Source of the DNA: Actinomadura macrotermitis
GTDB taxonomy: Bacteria; Actinomycetota; Actinomycetes; Streptosporangiales; Streptosporangiaceae
Direction: 5' to 3'
Length of the DNA: 64,000 bases
NCBI RefSeq assembly: GCF_009604375.1
Contig: NZ_WEGH01000002.1
Location: 520,073-584,072 of the forward strand
Part shown: positions 58,077-64,000 of the stretch, piece by piece
Layout of the letters: each line of letters starts with the position of its first letter
Numbering within the stretch: position 1 is the first letter of the stretch
Program-made: the position numbers and the translations under genes
Notes under the pieces: model-generated
Seen by the model: the letters and a program-made list of their open reading frames with translations, nothing else
What the model was told of the DNA's origin: nothing
Database searches by the model: none

Positions 58077-59189
58077 ATGACGATCGACTCCGTACGCGGC
58101 GCGCCCGAACCCGAGCTCGTCCAGCTGCTGACCCCCGAGGGGGAGCGCGTCGAGCATCCCGACTACCCGCTGGACGTGACGGCCGAGGAACTGCGCGCCC
58201 TGTACCGCGACCTGGTCGTGGTGCGGCGCATCGACCTGGAGGCCGTGGCGCTGACCCGGCAGGGCGAGCTCGGCATCTGGGCCTCGCTGCTCGGCCAGGA
58301 GGCCGCGCAGATCGGCTCCGGGCGCGCGCTCGGCGAGCACGACATGGTCTTCCCCACCTACCGCGAGCACGGCGTGGCCTGGTGCCGCCAGGTCGAGCCG
58401 CTCAACCTGCTCGGGCTGTTCCGCGGCGTCAACCACGGCGGCTGGGACCCGGCCGAGCACGGCTTCCACCTGTACACCATCGTGATCGGCAGCCAGACGC
58501 TGCACGCGACCGGGTACGCGATGGGCATGCAGCGCGACGGCGTCCTCGGCACCGACCGGGCCGGCGCGACCATCGCCTACTTCGGGGACGGCGCCACCTC
58601 CCAGGGCGACGTCAACGAGGCGTTCGTGTTCGCGTCGGTGTTCAACGCCCCCATCGTGTTCTTCTGCCAGAACAACCAGTGGGCGATCTCCGAGCCGCTG
58701 GAGCGGCAGACCCGGATCCCGCTGTACAAGCGCGCCCAGGGGTACGGCTTCCCCGGTGTCCGCGTCGACGGCAACGACGTGCTGGCCTGCCTCGCCGTCA
58801 CCCGCAAGGCCCTCAAGGACGCCCGGGAGGGGCAGGGGCCGACGCTGGTCGAGGCGTTCACCTACCGGATGGGCGCCCACACCACCACCGACGACCCGAC
58901 CCGGTACCGACTGAAGGCCGAAGAGGAGTCCTGGAAGCTGAAGGACCCGATCGAGCGGGTGAAGGCGTACCTGGTCCGCAACCAGCTTGCCGACACCTCT
59001 TTCCTGGACGAGGTGGACGCCGAGGCCAAGCAGGTCGCGACCGCGCTGCGCAAGGCCTGCCTGGACCTGCCCGACCCGCGGCCACTGGCGATGTTCGAGC
59101 ACGTCTACGCCGAACCGCACCCGCTGATGACCGAAGAGCAGGAGCGGTTCGCCGCCTACCTGGCCTCGTTCGAGGAGGCGTCCGCATGA
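58077..59189 (+). CDS. 2-oxoacid dehydrogenase E1 alpha subunit
   Basis: A 370-residue thiamin-diphosphate enzyme that decarboxylates pyruvate or branched-chain 2-oxoacids. It begins after a short head with YPLDVTAEELRALYRDLVVV, and has the ThDP motif GDGATSQGDVNEAF...QNN and RMGAHTTTDDPTRYR. The ATG at 58077 lies eight bases after AGGAG; a GTG at 58068 overlaps that site. The gene overlaps E1 beta as ATGA. Mycobacterial homologues proved to be branched-chain enzymes, so substrate is left open. Confidence 0.92.
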   Translation: MTIDSVRGAPEPELVQLLTPEGERVEHPDYPLDVTAEELRALYRDLVVVRRIDLEAVALTRQGELGIWASLLGQEAAQIGSGRALGEHDMVFPTYREHGVAWCRQVEPLNLLGLFRGVNHGGWDPAEHGFHLYTIVIGSQTLHATGYAMGMQRDGVLGTDRAGATIAYFGDGATSQGDVNEAFVFASVFNAPIVFFCQNNQWAISEPLERQTRIPLYKRAQGYGFPGVRVDGNDVLACLAVTRKALKDAREGQGPTLVEAFTYRMGAHTTTDDPTRYRLKAEEESWKLKDPIERVKAYLVRNQLADTSFLDEVDAEAKQVATALRKACLDLPDPRPLAMFEHVYAEPHPLMTEEQERFAAYLASFEEASA

Positions 59190-60172
59190 CCGAGACCCCT
59201 GCCACCGAGACACTGACGCTGGCCAAGGCGCTGAACGAGGGCATGCGCAAGGCCATGGAGAAGGACCCCAAGGTCCTGGTCATGGGCGAGGACGTCGGCC
59301 GGCTCGGCGGAGTGTTCCGCGTCACCGACGGGCTGCAGAAGGACTTCGGCGAGGAGCGGGTGATCGACACCCCGCTGGCCGAGTCGGGCATCGTGGGCAC
59401 CGCGATCGGGCTGGCCTTGCGCGGCTACCGGCCGGTCTGCGAGATCCAGTTCGACGGGTTCGTGTTCCCGGCCGCCGACCAGATCATCACCCAGCTCGCC
59501 AAGATGCGGATGCGCTCGCTCGGCAAGCTGGAGCTGCCGGTGGTCGTGCGCATCCCGTGCGGCGGCGGGATCGGCGCGGTGGAGCACCACTCGGAGTCGC
59601 CCGAGGCGTACTTCACCCACACCGCGGGGCTGCGGGTCGTCGCCTGCTCCAACCCGGCCGACGCCTACGCGATGATCCAGCAGTCGATCGCCTCGCCGGA
59701 CCCGGTGATCTTCTTCGAGCCCAAGCGCCGCTACTGGGAGAAGGGTCCGGTGGACACCGGCGCCGAGGACTTCGCGCCGCTGCACGCGGCGCGGGTGGTC
59801 AACCCCGGCGAGGACGTGACGGTCCTCGCCTACGGGCCGGCGGTGAAGACGTGCCTGGAGGCCGCGGCGGCCGACGACCGGTCGCTGGAGGTCATCGACC
59901 TGCGCTCGCTGAACCCGCTGGACATGGACACCGTGGTGCGGTCGGTGGAGCGGACCGGGCGGTGCGTGGTGGTGCACGAGGCGCCGGTCTTCAACGGGTA
60001 CGGCGCCGAGCTGGCCGCGCGGATCACCGAGCGGTGCTTCTACCGGCTGGAGGCGCCGGTGCTGCGCGTCGGCGGGTTCTCCACGCCGTACCCGCCGTCC
60101 CGGCTGGAGGACCACTATCTGCCCGACCTCGACCGCATCCTGGACGCGGTCGACCGGACCCTCGCGTGGTAG
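59186..60172 (+). CDS. 2-oxoacid dehydrogenase E1 beta subunit
   Basis: A 328-residue partner of E1 alpha. [80 protein letters not shown] and the transketolase C-terminal domain ([17 protein letters not shown]) all align with the family. The ATG at 59186 overlaps the E1 alpha stop. Five bases separate its stop from the E2 start. Confidence 0.94.
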   Translation: MTETPATETLTLAKALNEGMRKAMEKDPKVLVMGEDVGRLGGVFRVTDGLQKDFGEERVIDTPLAESGIVGTAIGLALRGYRPVCEIQFDGFVFPAADQIITQLAKMRMRSLGKLELPVVVRIPCGGGIGAVEHHSESPEAYFTHTAGLRVVACSNPADAYAMIQQSIASPDPVIFFEPKRRYWEKGPVDTGAEDFAPLHAARVVNPGEDVTVLAYGPAVKTCLEAAAADDRSLEVIDLRSLNPLDMDTVVRSVERTGRCVVVHEAPVFNGYGAELAARITERCFYRLEAPVLRVGGFSTPYPPSRLEDHYLPDLDRILDAVDRTLAW

Positions 60173-60177
60173 GGGCG

Positions 60178-61482
60178 ATGAGCGAGCTGAAGCGGTTCAA
60201 GCTGCCCGACGTGGGCGAGGGCCTCACCGAGGCCGAGATCGTCAAGTGGCACGTGGCCGTCGGCGACGCCGTCGAGGTCAACCAGACGATCGTGGAGATC
60301 GAGACGGCCAAGGCGATCGTGGAGCTGCCGTGCCCGTTCGAGGGCACGGTCACCGAGCTGCTGGCGGCCGAGGGCGAGACGGTGGACGTCGGCGTGCCGA
60401 TCATCACGGTCGACGTCGGCGGCGGCGAGGCGCCCGCCGAGCCCGTGCGGGAGGAGGCGCTGAAGGACGACCTCGTCCCCACCCCGGAGGAGCCGGGCAT
60501 GACGGCGCCCGAGCAGCCGAAGCGGCAGCCCGTCCTGGTCGGCTACGGGGTGAAGCCGGGGGCGACCCAGCGCCGCCCGCGCAAGTCTGCGGCGCCGCCG
60601 CCGGCCCGTCCACAGCCTGTGGACAGCGGGCGCGTCCTGGCCAAGCCGCCGGTCCGCAAGATGGCCAAGGACCTGGGCGTGGACCTGTCCACGATCACCG
60701 GCACCGGGCCGCAGGGCTCCATCACCCGCGACGACATCCGCGCCGCCCGGCAGGCCCCGGCGGCGCCGCAGCGCCCTGCCGTCGAGGGGGACGAGGAGCG
60801 CATCCCGGTCAAGGGCGTCCGCAAGGCCACCGCGAACGCGATGGTCGCCTCGGCCTTCACCGCGCCGCACGTCACCGAGTTCCTCCAGGTCGACGTGACC
60901 CGCACGATGGAGACCGTGCGGCGGCTGCGCGACCTGCCGGAGTTCGCGCAGGTCAAGGTGTCGCCGCTGCTGCTCGTCGCCAAGGCGCTGCTGACGGCGG
61001 TGGCGCGGCACCCGATGGCCAACGCGACCTGGGACGGCGAGGAGATCGTCGTCAAGCGGCGGGTGAACCTCGGCATCGCCGCCGCCACCGAGCGGGGCCT
61101 GATCGTCCCCAACATCAAGGACGCGCACGCCAAGCCGCTGCCCGAGCTCGCCGAGGCCCTGGCGGCGCTCACCGAGACGGCCCGCTCGGGCAGGGCCCGG
61201 CCGGCCGACCTGTCCGGCGGGACGATCACCATCACCAACGTCGGCGTGTTCGGGGTGGACACCGGCACCCCGATCATCACCCCCGGCGAGGCCGCGATCC
61301 TGGCGTTCGGCCAGGTCCGCGACATGCCGTGGGTGCACGAGGGCGAGCTGGCGATCCGCAAGGTGACCACGCTCGCCTTGTCGTTCGACCACCGGATCAT
61401 CGACGGCGAGCTCGGCTCCAAGGTGCTGCGCGACGTCGGCGCGATGCTGGAGGACCCGATCCGGATGCTCGCCTGGAACTGA
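60178..61482 (+). CDS. 2-oxoacid dehydrogenase E2 (dihydrolipoamide acyltransferase)
   Basis: A 434-residue acyltransferase. One lipoyl domain carries the modified Lys in [12 protein letters not shown] (about residue 44). A Pro/Ala linker precedes the E1/E3-binding domain ([20 protein letters not shown]). The catalytic domain ends with the active-site motif FDHRIIDG. No lipoamide dehydrogenase (E3) gene follows; the operon ends with a hairpin, so E3 must be supplied from elsewhere. Confidence 0.94.
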   Translation: MSELKRFKLPDVGEGLTEAEIVKWHVAVGDAVEVNQTIVEIETAKAIVELPCPFEGTVTELLAAEGETVDVGVPIITVDVGGGEAPAEPVREEALKDDLVPTPEEPGMTAPEQPKRQPVLVGYGVKPGATQRRPRKSAAPPPARPQPVDSGRVLAKPPVRKMAKDLGVDLSTITGTGPQGSITRDDIRAARQAPAAPQRPAVEGDEERIPVKGVRKATANAMVASAFTAPHVTEFLQVDVTRTMETVRRLRDLPEFAQVKVSPLLLVAKALLTAVARHPMANATWDGEEIVVKRRVNLGIAAATERGLIVPNIKDAHAKPLPELAEALAALTETARSGRARPADLSGGTITITNVGVFGVDTGTPIITPGEAAILAFGQVRDMPWVHEGELAIRKVTTLALSFDHRIIDGELGSKVLRDVGAMLEDPIRMLAWN

Positions 61483-61491
61483 TGCGCGAAG

Positions 61492-61511
61492 GGGGCGCCG
61501 CGCGGCGCCCC
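61492..61511. terminator. Hairpin terminator of the 2-oxoacid dehydrogenase operon
   Basis: Nine-base arms GGGGCGCCG and CGGCGCCCC with a 2-base tip, followed by TTT, starting 10 bp after the E2 stop. Confidence 0.8.
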
Positions 61512-61664
61512 TTTCCGCTCAGAACCGGCGCAGTGTGCAGGAATCGGCCAGCGTTCCCGCGCACAGCAGGCCCAGGCGGCCGCTCAGGGCGTACATGCGG
61601 CGCCGGGGCCGGTCGTGGCGGTTTAAGTGTCCGGCATCGGGCCAGGAGCGCTCACGGACGCACG

Positions 61665-61696
61665 CGGCCCCCGCCACCTTCCGGTGACGGGGGCCG
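61665..61696. terminator. Hairpin terminator of the acyl-CoA dehydrogenase gene
   Basis: Arms of about 14 bases (CGGCCCCCGCCACC and GGTGACGGGGGCCG) with one mismatch and a 4-base loop, 29 bp beyond the minus-strand stop at 61725. Confidence 0.7.
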
Positions 61697-61724
61697 TCGC
61701 TACCTAACCGCGGGAGACGGTTGG

Positions 61725-63560
61725 TCAGAACGCCTCTTCCGGCAGCTCCATGATGTCGAGGTTGGTGCCCTCGGTGATGGCGCGGTCGGCGGCGAGGCGC
61801 GGCAGCACGGTCTGCACGAAGAACTGCGCGGCGGCCACCTTGCCGGTGTAGAAGTTCTTGTCCGAGTCGGAGACGTCGCCGCCGCCGAGCCTGGTCAGCG
61901 CGACCTCGGCCTGGCGCAGCAGCAGCCAGCCGACGATCAGGTCGCCGAGGGCCAGCAGGAACCGGCTGGAGGCGAGCCCGACCTTGTAGATCTCCTTCGG
62001 GTCCTCCATCGAGCCGAGCGCCCACCCGATCATCGGGTTCAGGATGCCCTGCACGTCGTCCAGCGCCTTGCCGAGCATGGCGCGCTCGTTCTTCAGACGG
62101 CCGTTGCCGGCCTCGCTCTCGGCGAAGGCCTTGATCTCGCCGGCCAGCACCTTCAGGGCCTCGCCGTTGTCCCGCAGGATCTTGCGGAAGAACAGGTCCA
62201 TGCCCTGGATGGCGGTGGTGCCCTCGTACAGGGTGTCGATCTTGGAGTCCCGGATGTACTGCTCGATCGGGTACTCCTGCAGGAAGCCCGAGCCGCCCAG
62301 GGTCTGCAGCGACTCGGCGCCGAGCAGGGCGTAGGCGCGCTCGGAGCCGAAGCCCTTGACGATCGGCAGCAGCAGGTCGTTGATCTTCTCGGCGAGCTCG
62401 TCCTTGCGGCCCTCGTGCTCGGCCAGCTGCACCGCGTCCTGGTAGGAGGCGGTCAGCAGGACCAGCGCGCGCATGCCCTCGGCGTAGGCCTTCTGGGTGA
62501 GCAGGCTGCGGCGGACGTCCGGGTGGTGCGTGATGGTCACGCGCGGCGCGGTCTTGTCCGTCATCTTGGTGAGGTCGGCGCCCTGCACCCGCTCCTTGGC
62601 GTACTCGAGCGCGTTCAGGTAGCCGGTGGACAGCGTCGCGATGGCCTTGGTGCCGACCATCATCCGGGCGTACTCGATGACCAGGAACATCTGCTTGATG
62701 CCCTCGTGCACGTCGCCGACCAGGTAGCCGATGGCGGGGTGCTTCTCGCCGAGGGTGAGCTCGCAGGTCGTGGAGACCTTCAGGCCCATCTTCTTCTCGA
62801 CGTTGGTGACGTAGGCGCCGTTGCGCTCGCCGAGCTCACCGGTCTCCACGTCCACCAGGTACTTGGGCACCAGGAACATCGACAGGCCCTTGGTGCCGGG
62901 GCCGGCGCCCTCGGGGCGGGCCAGCACCAGGTGGAAGATGTTCTCGGACATGTCGTGCTCGGCCGAGGTGATGAAGCGCTTCACGCCCTCGATGTGCCAG
63001 GTGCCGTCGGGCTGCTGGACGGCCTTGGTGCGGCCGGCGCCGACGTCGGAGCCGGCGTCCGGCTCGGTCAGCACCATGGTCGCGCCCCACTGGCGCTCCA
63101 GCGCGAGCTCGGCGAACTTCTTCTGCTCGGGGGTGCCGATGTGCCACAGGATCTGGGCGAAGCCCGGGCCCGAGGAGAACATGTAGATGGCCGGGTTGGC
63201 GCCCAGCACCTGCTCGGCGATCGCCCAGGTCAGGCTGCGCGGCGCACCGGTGCCGCCGAACTCGGGGGCCAGGTCGACGCGGTACCACTCGGCGTCCATC
63301 CAGGCCTTGTAGGACTTCTTGAAGCTCTCCGGCATGGCGACGGAGCCGGTCGCCGGGTCGAACTTCGGCGGGTTGCGGTCGGCGTCCTCGAAGGAGTCGG
63401 CGAGCACGCCCTCGGCGAGGCGGTTGACCTCGCCGAGGATGCTGCGGACGGTCTCCTCGTCAAGGTCGGCGTACGGGCCGCTGCCGAGGAGGTCCTGGCG
63501 GTTGAACACCTCGAAGAGGTTGAACTCCAGGTCCCGGAGGTTGCTCTTGTAGTGCCCCAT
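61725..63560 (-). CDS. Acyl-CoA dehydrogenase
   Basis: A 611-residue FAD enzyme of the long fadE branch, with an extra C-terminal helical domain beyond the standard 380 residues. [20 protein letters not shown], the FAD motif [14 protein letters not shown] and [14 protein letters not shown] precede the catalytic-base region [20 protein letters not shown] (Glu in YEGTT). It introduces the first double bond into acyl-CoA. The ATG at 63560 has GGAG six bases upstream. Two 12-bp dyads and a CRP-like site lie upstream, the mark of a regulated fatty-acid gene. Confidence 0.94.
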   Translation of the reverse strand: MGHYKSNLRDLEFNLFEVFNRQDLLGSGPYADLDEETVRSILGEVNRLAEGVLADSFEDADRNPPKFDPATGSVAMPESFKKSYKAWMDAEWYRVDLAPEFGGTGAPRSLTWAIAEQVLGANPAIYMFSSGPGFAQILWHIGTPEQKKFAELALERQWGATMVLTEPDAGSDVGAGRTKAVQQPDGTWHIEGVKRFITSAEHDMSENIFHLVLARPEGAGPGTKGLSMFLVPKYLVDVETGELGERNGAYVTNVEKKMGLKVSTTCELTLGEKHPAIGYLVGDVHEGIKQMFLVIEYARMMVGTKAIATLSTGYLNALEYAKERVQGADLTKMTDKTAPRVTITHHPDVRRSLLTQKAYAEGMRALVLLTASYQDAVQLAEHEGRKDELAEKINDLLLPIVKGFGSERAYALLGAESLQTLGGSGFLQEYPIEQYIRDSKIDTLYEGTTAIQGMDLFFRKILRDNGEALKVLAGEIKAFAESEAGNGRLKNERAMLGKALDDVQGILNPMIGWALGSMEDPKEIYKVGLASSRFLLALGDLIVGWLLLRQAEVALTRLGGGDVSDSDKNFYTGKVAAAQFFVQTVLPRLAADRAITEGTNLDIMELPEEAF

Positions 63561-63606
63561 GGAACACTCCGTTGGTCCGGCGGCGGCTCATGGGCCCCGC
63601 GTAACG

Positions 63607-63644
63607 TACTGGTCGGTAACTCGTCATCATGCTACCCGCTGGTA
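63607..63644. promoter_or_regulatory. Paired 12-bp dyads upstream of the acyl-CoA dehydrogenase
   Basis: TACTGGTCGGTA (63607-63618) and TACCCGCTGGTA (63633-63644) share the TAC...GTA dyad and are 26 bp apart centre to centre, about two and a half helical turns. They lie 47-84 bp upstream of the start. TAC-x6-GTA dyads are typical of TetR-family repressors of fatty-acid genes in actinobacteria. No such regulator gene lies in this window beside it. Confidence 0.55.
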
Positions 63645-63717
63645 ACCCATGACAACCCACGCGGACGGCGGCTTTCGGGATGTCGCGCCCACAATCGGGC
63701 GATCATCCCGGGGAAAG

Positions 63718-63731
63718 GTGACGTGGGTCAC
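63718..63731. promoter_or_regulatory. CRP-like dyad GTGACGTGGGTCAC
   Basis: GTGA, six bases, TCAC, a perfect match to the core of bacterial CRP/FNR-type sites and to the GTG-N6-GNCAC pattern I recall for Streptomyces Crp. It lies about 158 bp upstream of the acyl-CoA dehydrogenase start, between it and a gene beginning to the right. Confidence 0.4.
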
Positions 63732-63831
63732 AGGACTCCGTCACGGAAGGCCGAAAGAAGGGCCGGAAAACGGTCATGGGTGCCTTGAGGTGACCGGCAT
63801 GGGAAAACCCCGGCCGGTCCGTGCCGAACCC

Positions 63832-63861
63832 TTGACGCTAACGTCCCGCGACCGATAGCAC
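63832..63861 (+). promoter_or_regulatory. Possible housekeeping promoter reading right
   Basis: TTGACG (63832-63837), an 18-base spacer and TAGCAC (63856-63861). It would serve a gene beginning near or beyond the window end; an ATG at 63995 is a possible start, but only two codons are visible, so no gene is called. The rest of 63561-64000 shows no supportable gene. Confidence 0.35.
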
Positions 63862-64000
63862 AGTGATTTCTGTTGCAAATGCGGCCGAGTCCGGCAAATC
63901 CCGCCGACGCACCGCCCGGCGCGCACGGCGGGCGGACGGCCCCGCCGCGGACGGCCCCGGGAGCACCGGGCCCCGAGACGAAGGTCACCCGAACATGGAC

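Noticed and set aside
60246..63788. Plus-strand open frame of about 1180 codons
   Set aside because: It is the third-frame shadow of E2 and the antisense of the acyl-CoA dehydrogenase. Composition is Gly/Arg/Ala-rich with no motif.
63995..64000. ATG at the window end as a gene start
   Set aside because: Only two codons are visible, so it cannot be supported as a gene.

Overview
The window is very GC-rich, densely packed DNA with GTG and TTG starts, many ATGA-type gene overlaps and several probably leaderless genes. The gene content (BldC, a DUF3073 protein, HxlR/MmyB/LAL-type regulators, an actinobacterial c-di-AMP riboswitch, many secreted lipoproteins) points to a filamentous actinomycete, probably a Streptosporangiales/Thermomonosporaceae-type relative of Actinomadura. 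That placement is inferred from gene content and style, not from a marker gene. About 68 protein genes are supported. No rRNA, tRNA, CRISPR array or intact insertion sequence was seen.

Layout. 1-4947 (minus): a disaccharide ABC importer of the LpqY-SugABC kind ending in a DUF4032 kinase-like gene cut by the window edge. 5073-6492: an ammonium transporter behind a candidate GlnR operator. 6493-13476: small lipoproteins, membrane and hypothetical proteins, with two poorly coding gaps and a decayed HATPase gene. 13479-21216: a large LAL regulator, a small ABC exporter, a hydrolase, membrane and small proteins, and an HxlR/NTF2-like pair. 21174-28193: a MmyB-type regulator facing an aldo/keto reductase and a monooxygenase, then pyrD, a cation exchanger-like protein, a methyltransferase and a lipoprotein amidase. 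28346-32139: small or secreted proteins and MarR, LacI and TetR regulators.

32411-40604 resembles a Streptomyces neighbourhood: bldC, a hypothetical gene, a Val/Leu-type dehydrogenase, a DUF3073 gene, purM, purF and a sterol-carrier-family gene. The second purine block (purL, purQ, purS; 51580-56172) lies about 13 kb further on. Between the two blocks are a membrane kinase, a subtilase, a riboswitch-controlled M15-like wall hydrolase, a tandem pair of AlkB-like dioxygenases, and an NmrA/MFS pair with orphan operators. A beta-helix membrane protein, a three-gene 2-oxoacid dehydrogenase operon without E3, and an acyl-CoA dehydrogenase behind paired operators complete the window.

Most notable items: (1) the adjacent, paralogous AlkB-like 2OG-Fe(II) oxygenase genes at 45213-47172, the best candidate for an undescribed system; (2) a PurL carrying a translated N-terminal extension of about 222 residues with GTGPQP repeats; (3) a membrane protein built from a 27-residue repeat; (4) an RsbW-like kinase gene inserted between purS and purQ; (5) a DFG-to-DFA, HRD-to-HHD membrane kinase; and (6) several regulatory sites readable from sequence.
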